This document shows positions 12,001 to 24,000 of a DNA stretch of 64,000 bases, piece after piece (the first letter of the stretch is position 1; the number at the start of each line of letters is the position of its first letter). The notes beneath the pieces were generated by a model. That model had not been told where the DNA came from. It saw only the letters and a program-made list of their open reading frames with translations, and did not search any database. Source of the stretch: Adlercreutzia equolifaciens (GTDB lineage Bacteria > Actinomycetota > Coriobacteriia > Coriobacteriales > Eggerthellaceae); the NCBI RefSeq assembly GCF_029076695.1, contig NZ_JARFIK010000002.1, forward strand, positions 1,054,001 to 1,118,000, in the 5' to 3' direction. The position numbers were made by a program, and so were the translations under genes.

Positions 12001-15000
12001 GATGTCGACGGTCTTCTCGAAGGTGGTCGTGGTGTTGTCCTCGTTCTTCTCGGTCACCTCAACCTTGGGCAGCTCGCTCACGTGGGTGCGGTAGGTGAAG
12101 TTCTTGGACTTGAACCAGATACCGTCGTCGCTGGTCTTGTCGTCGTAGTCGTACTTGGCGGCCTTCAGAGCCTCGGCGGTGTCGGTGCCGTCGGCCATCG
12201 TGTCGCCGTTGGGCACGAAGAACCACTGGGCCACCTGGAGGGTCTCCCCTGCCACCGGCTTGTCCTTGGTGTCCTTATCGTAAATATCCTTGTCGCTGTA
12301 GAAGCCGTCGACGTTCTTGTCCTGGAACACCGTGCCGGTGATCTTGGCGGTGCTGAAGGCGCCGAAGCCGCCGTCGAGGTTGTCCTCGTTGCGGCCCACG
12401 GACCAGTCGAACACAAGCTCGCTGGCGTCGGTGGCGCCGTCGGCGGCCAGACCGTTGGTGGTCACGGTGTATTGGGGCTGGCTGCCCTTCACCAGGCCGT
12501 CCTCGGACGTATCGGCCACAGCCTTGCCAGCCAGAACAATCTTGCCGTCCATGGTGTACTTGGTGGCAGCGCCGTCGGCGTAGTCGTACTGGGCCGTCTC
12601 CTCGTTCCAGGCCAGGCGGTAGTTGCCGTTGGCCTCGCCCGCGGCGTCCACGGTGGCGGACACCTTGGTGCTGGCGGCCTGGGAGTTCAGCAGGTCGTTG
12701 TCGCCCTGCTGCACCAGGGTGGCCGGCAGGCCCGCTACAGCCTGGGCACGGTCCTCGTCGGTGGCCAGCGTGGCGTTGTGCACGTTGCCGAGCACTTCCA
12801 CGGTGTAGCCGGCCAGCACGGCCTCGGACAGCTGCTTCACGCCGTCCACGGTAACGCGGTCGGCCACGAAGCGGGTGGGCAGCTTGTCGGCCAGGTAGCG
12901 GCCGTTCTCGTCGGTGGTCACCCACACGCCGCCCTCAGCGGCATCATAGGTGGCGCCGGGGATGGTGGTGACGGTGTCAGAGGCCGCCTTACCAGTGGTG
13001 CCGAACTCGGCGCGGGTGTAGTTGTCGTTGCCGAAGGCGGTGTTCTGCTTCCATTCCTTGGCATCAGCGTCGTAGAACCACTGCTTCACGATGACGCGCT
13101 TATTCGCCAGGCCGGGCTCGCCCTCGTCCTGAATGCCGTTGTAGTCGGTCTTCGCGTTGTCCGTCTCGGTGAAGTCGCCGTCGGAGTCGCGCCACAGCAG
13201 ACCAGCGATGTGCTGGAACAGCGGCAGGCGCAGGCCACCGTCGTTGGAGGCGCGGTCGGCGCCGCGGGCCAAGTCGTAGATGGGCAGACCATCGGCCACG
13301 TTGCCCTCGCGCTGGCTGTCAGCGGCCGGGTTGTTCGGGTTGTTCGAATCCAGGCCGGGCTTGCGGTTGGACTTCGGCGAATCGCCCTCGATGGGCTCCA
13401 GCAGCACGTCGAACTCGCCATCGGCCATGAGGTAGCCGGTGTTGTAGATCAGGTCGGAGTCCTTCGTGAAGCTGGTGGAGCCGAAGCCGTTCACCTGGAG
13501 CTTGGCGGTGTCGTAGGCACGCAGCCACCACTGCTCGTCGGTCACGCGAGCCTTGTAGGCGTAGATGACCAGCAGGCGGTTGTCGCCCGTGCCCACCCAC
13601 TCCTGGGTCTTCAGGTTCTCGAAGGTGAACACGCCGCCCTCGACCGGAGCCACCGGATCGGTGGTGCCGTTGCCGGTGATGCCGTCGGCCGCCGTGGAGG
13701 TGACCACGGTGCGAGCCACGCCGTCGGCGTGTTTGTCCGCGGTGCCCAGACCGGCTACCGGATCGGCGTCGTAGGCAGCCCACTGCTTCTCGTCGGCCCA
13801 GGCGGTCTTCTCACCGTCGTCCGGATCCCACTCATCATCGCGCAGCCACTCGGTCTGGCCGGAGCCGATCACGTAGTAGTAGCGCTCCAAGGTAACGGCC
13901 AGGCCCTCGGCGGGCTCATCGCCCTCGGAGCCCTGCAGGCCGTCGTTGTCGTTGTCGAACCACAGCTTGCCGGTGATCTTCTGTACCGGAGCCTGGGTCT
14001 GGCCCACATCGCCGCCACGGGCCACGTTGCGGGTATGGGTGACGGTGGTCTCCTTGTCCGTCTCGGGATCGACGATGGTCTCGGTGGTGGTTTCGGTGAC
14101 CACGCGGGTCCAGTCGTAGAGCACGCTGGCCTCGGTGTCCATGGCGTCGCCGGCCGGGAGGGCCACGCAGCCGTCGGCGTTGCCGCCGTTGGCGTCGTCG
14201 ATGGCGCGCTCGGCGGCCAGGATGACCTGACCGGCGTTGGCACGGCCCTGAATGCCGTTCTCCTCGTAGCTGCCGTCGATGACAATGCCGCCGGCCACGC
14301 CGCGCTCGGTCACGTCGGCCGCGTCGGAGTCGGCCTCGCGATCGGTGGTGTTGGCGGTGTGGTAGCGAGTGAGCAGCCACTCGTTGTCGGACTTGTCCAA
14401 GTTCTCGCTATGGTACACGTCCTCCAGCTCGATGCGGTAGGCGGCCAGGTAGTGCACATCGTCGTCGGTCACGTAGGCCGTGGGCAGGTTGGCGAAGCGG
14501 TACACGCCGTTCTCGTCGGTCTTCACCTGGAGGACGCCCGGCTTCACGTTGTCCTCATTGTCCACGACGTACTTCAGCACGTCACCGGTGGGGTTGCCCT
14601 CGGAAATGGTGCTGCCGTCGTAGATGATGGGCTCAAGCTCGCCGTCGCCCTTGATGGCGCGGTTGGAAGTGTAGCGGTCGGAGCCGAAGCTCTTGTTCTG
14701 GAACCAGTGGCTGTCGCCGTCCTCGGGATTGGTGTTGGCCGGGTCGTAGTACCACTGCGTGATGTACAGGGTCTCGCCCTCCAGGCCCTCTTCGCCCTCG
14801 TCCTGCACGCCGTTGTAGGTGCGCTTGTCGGCCGAGCCGAACTGGCCGTCGTTCCACAGCGTGCCTTCGATGGAGGCGCGGGGCACGGCGAACAGACCGG
14901 CGTCGCCGCCGCGCTGGACGCCCATCGGGTCGGGCACGTCGTAGGCCACGGAGTTGTAGGACAGCTCGTACTGGTGGCCGTCCTTCTCCTGAGCATGGTC

Positions 15001-18000
15001 GGCGGTGAGCACGTAGCCGTCGGTACGCCAGCCGGCGATGGAGCCGTCGAAGAACTCCTGGCGCAGTTCGATGAAGCCCTCGGCGGTGCCGTCGGGCACG
15101 CGGAAGGCGTCGGAGTCCACGTCCTCCAGACCGTCCGTCTTGGACGGATCGGAAGTGTCCACCGGCGTCTTCGTCTCCACCACGTTGCCGTTGGCGTCGG
15201 TGGTGAAGGTAGAGTCGGTGCGGTTGATGCCCACATGGGCCTTGGTCAGCGAGAAGGCAGGGGCCACCTCGGCCAGCACCAGGCGGTAGGAGGCCACGTA
15301 GAGCTTGTCCGTGGTCACCGCGTGAGCGTTCTCCAGCGGGTTGCTGTCCTTCTTCTCGCCAGGCTCGTGAACCTTGTTCTTGCCGTTCTCGGTCTCCACG
15401 TACACGAAGCTGGGCAGCTCACCGAAGCCGTAGGCGCCGTTCTCGTCGGTGGTCACCGACTGGGACGGGAAGATGTCCACGGGCACCTGCACCCAGGCGC
15501 CGCGCACCACGGAGACCTTGTCATTGGGAGTGGCACCCTCGATGGTCTCGGTCACCGGGACCACGGTGGCGCCATCGGCCACCAGCTCGCCGGCGGCGGG
15601 CACGAAGGTAGCGGCGTCGCCCTCCCCTTCCAGGGTGCCGGCCACGTAGTACCACTGGGTCAGCGTCAGGCGCTTATCGGCCAGCGGCTGCTCGGTGGCG
15701 GTGTCGTAGATGCCGTTGAAGTTGTCGTCCTGCCACACCTTGCCGGTAATGGCCGTGTTGCCGAACAGACCGAAGCCGGCGTGGAGGCTCGTCTCCTCGC
15801 GGGCCACGGAGAAGTCGAAGTCCACAGTCACGTCCTCGGCGCCCTCGGCGTCAAGGGCCTTGCCGGTGGTGGTGAGGCGGTACTGGTTCTGGGTAGCACC
15901 GCTGGGCTGCACGGCCGCACCCTCGCCCGTGGCGTTGTCCGTGGCCTTGGCGGCCAGGATGATACGGCCTTCCAGGGTGGCCTTGGTGAAGGGCACTTCC
16001 ACGCCCTCGGTGCCGTCGACCGCCTGAGTGGTGTACTCGTTCCAACGCAGCGGGTAGTTGCCCGCGGCATAGAGGCTGCTGGTGTTGGCGGAAGCGGAAA
16101 CCACCTTGGAGTTCAGCGGGTCGTTAGTGGCATCCAGTGCGAAGCCTTCCTGACCCAGCACGTTCACCTGCATACGGGTGGCGGGCATGCCGTTCATGGA
16201 CTGCTCGGCGCTGTCGTCGTTGCCCAGCACCTCCACGGTGTAGCCGGCCAGGTACTCGGTGGCGGCCAGCAGCACGCCCTCGGCGTTCTGGCGCACCACG
16301 GTGTGGCGGGTGGGCAGGTTGGCGAACTCGTAGGAGCCGTCGGCCTCGGTGAGGGTCCAGACGCCCTTGCGGTCCTTGTCGTAGGTGGCCTTGGGCAGCA
16401 CGAACAGCTGGTCGGCCGGGGCCGTCGTCGTCACTGTCGCGCCGTTCTCGGCCTTGGCGTAGTAGTCGTTGCCGAAGTTCTCGTTCAGGAACCAGTGGCT
16501 GCCGTTCTCATCGGTATTCGCCGGATCGTAGTACCACTGCTTGAGGATGACCTTCTTGCCGGCATAACCGGGCTCGCGCACCGTCTTGGTGTCGGTGGTG
16601 CCGTCCTCGTTCTCCACCTCGTCCGTGTGGTTCAGCGTGCCGTCGTAGTCGGTGTCGTTGAACACCACGCCGGCAATCTTGCTGGCCACGGGCGTGCGCA
16701 GGCCGGCGTCGGCGAAGCGACGATCGGCGCCCAGGCCCAGATCGTAGGTGAAGGTGGTACCGTCGGACACCACGTAGCCGGAGGCGTCCTTGACCGGGTC
16801 GGCCACGGTGCCCAGAGCGGCGCCGGTACGGTCGACCACGGCCACGGGCTCGGCCACCTCGGCCTCGGCGTCAGCGGCCAGCTGGGCCGCCGCGTTGCGG
16901 TCGATGGTGCTCTGGCTCGGGTTCAGCGACTGCGGCGCCACCAGGTGGTTCGTGCGCGGCGACTCGGCGGTCACCACGTTCAGCAGCACCTCGTACTCGC
17001 CCTCGGCGTTCAGATAGCCGTCGGCGTAGATGAGGTCGGAGTCGACGGTGAAATCGTCGCCCTGGCGGTACTTGGCCGCACCGATGGTGCGCTCCCAGAA
17101 GGGAACGTCGATGAGGCGCACGCGGTAGCCGTAGAGCACGATCTTCGCACCCTCGGTGGTGGTTTCGGTGACGGTCACCGTCTCCATGACCGGCTCGCCG
17201 TTCTCGTCGAAGAGCGGGTTGCCCTCTTCGTCGGTGGCCTGCTGCTCGACTTCCTTCTCCGTCTCGGTGACGGTGCCGGGCACGAACAGGTGGCTCGGCA
17301 GGTCGCCGAAGCTATAGGCGCCGTTCTCGTCGGTGACGGTGGTGCGTTGAGCGCTCACGTCGGTGCCGTTCACGGTCTTGGTCAGGCCCTGGGTCGGGTC
17401 GGCGTCGTAGGCCGCCCAGTTGTCGGCCCAATCGGCGTCGCGGGTCCACTGGGCATCCTCGGCCACGGCGAAGGAGCCGTCCTCGGTCTGCTCGGCGGTG
17501 ATGGTCCAGCGCTCCAGAGCCACCTTGCGGCCGGCCTCCAAAGGCTCGCCGGCGAAGGCGGGCGTGGTCACGCCGTTCTCGTCGGTAACCTCGTCGGTCG
17601 GACCGTCGTAGATGCCGTCGTTGTCGGTGTCGTTCCACATAAAGCCGGAGATGGACTGGCGCGGTGCCTCCACCTGGCCCACGTCGCCAGCCTCCACGGG
17701 CACGGCCACGCCTTCCTCGGTGGTATCCGGATCGGCAATCCAGTCGTAGGTCTCCTCCTCGGTGCCCATGCCGTCGCCAGCGGGCAGGGTCACGTTGGCG
17801 TTCTTGTTGTTCTCGTCGGTTGCCACCTGGGCCAGGATGATCTGGCCGTCATGGCTGCGGGTGGTGCGATCCGTGGTAGCACCGTCCACGCCGGCACCGT
17901 CGGAGGCGATGCCGGTGGTGTCAGCGCTGTTGCGGCTGGCGATGATCATGCCGCCGGCCACGCCGAAGCGGTTGGTCAGGGCCACGTCGGAGTCGGAAAC

Positions 18001-21000
18001 CACGGAAGCCGAGCCGTTGATGGTAGCGCGGTTGGCGTCGTCGGCGTCCACGCCGTCGTGGTGGTAGCGGGTGAGCACCCACTGGTTCACCGTGCCGTCG
18101 GCGGCGTTGGAGGCCTCGCGGTACAGGTCGGCCAGCTCCACGCGGTAGGAGGCCAGGTAGTACTGGTCGTCGTCGCTCACGTACACGGTGGGCAGGTTCT
18201 CCACCAGCCACTGGCCGTCCTCGTTGGTCTGCACCTGCAGCACGCCGTTCTTGCCCTCCACCGCGGTCAGCGGCGTGCCGTGGGCAGCGCCCTCGGCCTT
18301 GTCGTTGCCGTCGTAGATGATGGCGGCGTCGGCCTCGCCCTCGGCCTTGCTGTACTTGTTAGAGGTATAGGTGTCGGCACCGAACAGCTCGTTGCGCACC
18401 CACTCGCCCTCACCGGACTGGGCGTTGGCGGTCATGGCAGCGGGCTTCCAGTACCACTGGGTCAGGTAGACGGTCTGACCGGGGATACCGGCCTCGCCCT
18501 CGTCCTGCACGCCGTTGTAGCCCGTGGCGTAGTCGTAGGTGCCGTCGGCGCTCTTCACACCGGTGTCGTCCCAGATGCGGCCGGTCAGGCTCGTGCGCGG
18601 AATCTTCACCAGGCCCACCTGGCCGCCGCGCTGGGCGAACATCGGGCGCGGCACATCGTAGCGCACGCCGTTGTAGATCTGCTCGTACTGATAGCTGGCG
18701 GCGTCGTGGTTCACGGCACCGTCCTCGCCGGCGGTCAGGTAGCGGTTGCCGTCGGCGCCGCGGGCGGCCACGATGACGTAGCCGTCGGTGCGCCACAGGC
18801 TCTTCTGCACGGTGCCGGTACCGTCGGCGTTCGCCGTGGCATCCTCGGCCACCTGGTCGCGCTTGTCGTTCTCGTAGTTCTTGTCAGTGTGCTCCTGGTA
18901 CTCCTCGAAGGTGTTCTCGCCGTTGAAGGAGTTGTCGAAGTACTCCTCCACCACCTGGATGACACGGTCGCCCGAGGGGTTCGGACGGAAGGCGTCGGAG
19001 TCGGAATCCTCCAGCGCCGCACCGTTCTGGGTGATGGTGGACAGGTCTCCCAGGGTCTTGTCGCCGATGTTCACACCCACATGCAGCGAGGTCAGCGCGT
19101 AGTTCGGCGCCACCTCGGACAAGGTGATGCGATAGGCGGTCATGAACAGCTGGTCCAGGGCCACCTCGTTGGCCTCCAGCATCTGGGTCAGATCGGTATC
19201 GTTGGGCTGCAGCACGCGCAGGGTGTTGCCGGCCGGGATCTCCTCCCCTTCCTCGTTGGTGTCGGCCTCGGTGACGTTGCCCACCAGGTACACGTAGCTG
19301 GGCAGCTTCTCGAACTTGTACACGCCCGTGGTCGGATCGGTCTCGGCCTCGGGACGGGTGAAGGTGGAGCGGGCACCGGCGTCGCCGGCGTTCTTCACGC
19401 GCACCCAGGCACCGGCCTCGGTGTCCTTCGGCGTGCCGTCGGCCTCGCGAGTCAGCGTGTTGGTGATCTCGTCCACCTCGAAGTTGTCCTCATCGGCCTT
19501 GAAGGCGGCGATGAGCTTCTCGTCGGTGACGTAGAACCACTGGGTGATGGCCAGCTTGCCGGACGGGATGACCGTCTCGCCGGGGTTCAGGATGCCGTCG
19601 AAGTTCTGGTCCTGCCACAGCTTGCCAGAGATGGTGGTGAAGCCGTACTCGCCGAAGCCCGCATGCATGCGAACCTCGTCGCGGCCCACGGACCAGTCGT
19701 AGATCACCGTCTGGTCGGCCGGGTTGCCCTCGGCGTCGGTGGGAGCCACCGTGGCGGAAGCGGCAGCGCCGGCAGCCAGGAACTCGTCGCCCTCGGCGGC
19801 CTGGGCCTTGCGGGTCTCGCTCACGTAGTACTGGGGCTGGGTACCGCGCGCCGCGTTCGTGGCCGCGCTCAGGCGGTCGCCGGCAGCGGCGTTGCGGGTT
19901 TCCTCGGCACCGTCGGCCGCAGGCTGAGTCGACGCCTGAGCGGCCAGGATGATCTTGCCGTCCATGGTGGCCTTCACGGTGTTGCCCGCGCCGTCGGTGG
20001 TCTGCACCGTCAGCTCGTTCATGCGCACCGGGTAGTTGCCGTCGGTGTAGTCGGCGAAGTTCTGCTCATCGGCCTGGGCCGCCAGGGCGCTGATGGCCTT
20101 GGAGTTCAGGCTGTCGTCCGCATCGTCGGTCTGCAGCAGCGTGGCGGGCAGGCCGGGGATGGCCTCGGTGTTCGTGGTCTCCACGGCACCGCCCAGCACC
20201 TCGATGGTGTAGCCGGCCAGGTACTCGGCGGCCGGGGCGTTCAAGGTGCCCGGAATCTCGGGGGTGGGATCCACGTTCGTGTACTCATCGCCCGGGTCGC
20301 CGGGGATAGTGGGCACGCGCTTCTCCACGTAGCGGGCCGGCAGACGGTCGAACAGGTAGTCGCCGGCGGTCTTCAGCACTACCGTGTTGCCGTCCTCGTC
20401 GGTCTCGGTCAGATCGGCGTCGGTGAGCACCGAAACACCCACGCCCTTCAGGTAGGTGGCGTTCGGGATGATGGTGGTCAGACCGTCGGCGTAATCGTCG
20501 TCGGTGGTGGTCTCCACAACCTGCACGGGGTTGCCGTCGGCATCGGTATCGTTCTTGTAGGTCACGGAGCCCTCGGCCACGGTGTAGGCATCGTTGCCGA
20601 AGTTCTCGTTCAGCACCCACTTCCAGGTGGTCTTCTCCACCTTGGTCTCCTCGCCGTCCACCTCTTCGGTAACCGTCTCGGTGACGGGCTTGAAGTACCA
20701 CTGCTTCAGGATGACGCGTTTGCCGGGCATGCCCAGATCACCCTCATCCTTGGCAGCATTTTCGTCGCCCTCGGCGGTCTCGGGCTCGTTCATGGTGCGG
20801 GTGCGGTCCAAGGTGCCGTCGTAGTCGGCGTCCTGGAACACGCGGCCGCCGATCTTCTGCTCCACGGGCTGGCGCAGGCCGGCGTCGTTGCCGGAGCGGT
20901 CGGCGCCGCGGGCCAGGTCGTAGGTGAGCACCGGGTGGAAGCTGGCGTCCACCGCGTCCTCGCCGGCCTCGTCGTCGGCCAGGGTGGCCACACCCATGCC

Positions 21001-24000
21001 GGCGGCGGCGTTGGCCATCTCGCGGGCGGCGTTGCTGGTCAGCACCAGCGCGGCGCCGGGGTTGCCGTAGCGGGTGTTCATGCCGTAGCGGTCGGCGGCC
21101 ACCGTCGAAAGCTGGAAGTTGATATTCGGGTTGTCGGGGTTCAGGGCGCGGCGCTTGTTCACCAGCGGCGTGTCCTCGGTCTCCACGTTCAGCAGCACGG
21201 TGTACTCCATGGCGTCGTCCGCACCGGCGGTGCCGCTCATGAGATAGCCGTCCGCGTGGACCAGGTCGGAGTCGCTCATCCAGTCGGTGGAGGACTGCAC
21301 GTAGGTGCTGCCCTGGAGGTACTTGGCGGTACCCCAGTAGCGGTTCCACCAGTCGGCCTCGGTGAGGCGCACGCGGTAACCGAACACCACCAGGCGCTTC
21401 ACGGCGCCCTCGGTGCCGTCGGCCACCACGTTGCCGTCCTCGTCGAAGGACAGCCAGCCCTGGCTCTTCAAGTTGGTGAACTCGTAGGAGCCGTTCTCGT
21501 CGGTTACGGTGTTGTGCGTTGCGTCCTCGGCTGCCATGTAGGCACCATAAGTGTTGTCGCCGGCAAGACCCACCGTCGGATCTTCGGCATAAGCCGCGGC
21601 GGAAACCTCATCGGTCCACGTCGGATCGACGTGCCAGCCACCCGTGAACACATCGGCGTCCTCGGCATCCAAAGAATTCGCAAGCATGTAGGAGCGCTCG
21701 AGGGTCAGCTGAACGCCGGCCACGGGCCTATCGGCAACCTCGTCGCTCTCGCCCACTGTCAAGGTGCCGTTCAGGCCATCGTTGTCAGCATCGTTGAACA
21801 CGCGGCCCGTGATCTTCTGAACGGGTGGCTGGATCTCGCCCGCATCGCCACCGGCGACCTGCTTGATCGGCTCGCCAGTCTTCGGATCGGTAACAACCTC
21901 GCCGTTTTCATCGAGCAGCTTCTTGTAGGTAAGCCAGTCGTAGGTGACATAACGGTCGGTGTCGACGAGCAGACCCTCGTCAGCCACGGCCTCACCAGCC
22001 ACCGTCTTGTCGACAATGTCGGCCAGAGGCACGGTCACCTTGGAGGCCTGCAGGTTGATAGCCGTGGTAGCCGTATCGATGTTGCTGTATTTCGTGTTGC
22101 GGGTAGTATCAGCCAGAATGATGTGGCCAGAGTGCGCTCGCACGCCATCATGGGATGCACCATCAAGGGTGACCACCGTATCTTGAGCAGTTACGGCAAT
22201 GCCCGAGCCGACTGCCTCGATAGAGGAATCGGCATCGGAGTCAACCTTGGCAGAAGCCAGCGGGTCGCCCTCCACGTCCTGGGCAAGCGTCTTGTGGAAG
22301 CGAGTAAGCAGCCAGGCCTCGTCATCGGCCGTTGTAGTCTCATCGCCCTCGACGAAGTTGAGCTCGCCCACCTCAACGCGATAGCTCGCGAGGTAGTGGG
22401 TGCCATCAGCGGAGGTGAAGGCAGCGGGCAAGTTATCGAAGGTGTAGACGCCCTTGGTGGACTCGTCGCTCTGCTCCTCCTCACCGATTACCTCGTTGGT
22501 GACAGGATCGCGCACGTCTTCCATCCACACCTTGGTATCGGCGGTCTTGGCAGCGATGACGCCCGTCGGATTTCCGTCTTCATCCAGCACGTTCCAAGAG
22601 CCCGTAGAGCGAGGAACCACGGTCTCGTTGAACACGAGCTGGCCGTTGCCGTCGATAGCCTGCTCGCCAGACTCCTCGTCCATGACGGGATCCTTCTGAA
22701 TACGGCTCGTAAGCTTGTCGGTACCGAAAGCAAGGTTGCGCACCCAGAAACCGGAGCCGTCGGAGGAAGCCTCGTAAGCGCCGGCTTCAATGGCCTCGTC
22801 GGGCACGCCGGCAGCGGAAGCCTTCTCAGCCAAGGCAGCCTCCTCCGCGGAGGTCAACTCGTCCTTGGCGGCCAGCTCGGCCAACACGGCGTCGGTCGTG
22901 AAGCGGAAGGACGCGTCAGCGACCTCAGTATCGGAGCTCTCGGGACCCGTCGGCTCGATCACAGCATCGTCGCCGTCATTGACGCCCAGGTTGGCAAGCG
23001 GCAGGTAGTACCACTGAGTCAGGTAGACGGTCTGCCCGGCCAAACCCGGCTCGCCATCGTCCTGAATACCGTTATAGGCGCGCTCGCGAGCCGCGGCGTT
23101 ATCGGTGTTTTCGTCGGTCTCGTAGAACGAATCGTCCCACACCTTGCCCGTGATGCTGGAGCGCGGCACCATGACCAGACCGGTGTCCCAATTGTACAGA
23201 CGCGCGGCATCGCCCAGATCGTAGATGGTATGAGCATCGCCGAACATCATCTTGCCAGAGCCGTAGTCCTCCTCGGACTCGTACTCGGCCTTCTCGGAGA
23301 GGTAGTTGCGATACTCGGCCTTGTACTTCGAGTACTCGTCGTTCAGCGTATTGTACACAGCGAGCGCGGCATTGTACTGAGCAAGCGCCTTATCGTATTC
23401 GGCCTTCAGCTTGTCGAAGATGGCCTTATAGCCGGGGAACTCGTCCGCTGGGATGGTGGCCGTGTTCGTCTGCTCGGAACCGTTCTCTTTGCCGTCCTTG
23501 TCGTACAGCGGACGGGTCACCGTGTTCGACAGCTCGTAGTACTGGGAGGTGTCGCCGTTGTAGGCCGCCTCGTAGACGAGGAAGGCCTGCTCCTCGGTGC
23601 CACCCGTGATAATGATACCGTTCTTGGTGTAGGGCTGAGCGTAAATAGTGGTACCCAGCGCGTTCACCGTACCGATAACCAGCTCCTTGTTGATGTCGTA
23701 GTAACCGAAGCCCAACGTGGAGTAGTACGTGGACAGGAACTCGTTCCAATCGTTAGACCAGGTCTCCTTGGCCTTGTCACGGGCCTTACGGCGCTCGGTT
23801 GCCGTGGGGTTGGCAGCATCGGCCACACCCACCGACTCGTAGAAGTTCTCCTCGCGGTACTTCTCATTGCCCGAGAAGGGATCCTTACGGTTCGTGTCGC
23901 TTTCGGGCTTGGTCGTGTCGAAGGCGTCGTTCACGCCATCGAAGTCCACATCATTCCACGCGGGAGGACGCAGGCTGTCGGGGGTCGGAGGCACCTTCGG

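Noticed and set aside
14574-15236. Minus-strand open frames in other phases (for example 14574-15236, 12275-12925, 8375-8917)
   Set aside because: They overlap the main frame out of phase, are Arg/Pro/Ala-rich and show no domain; they arise from high G+C.
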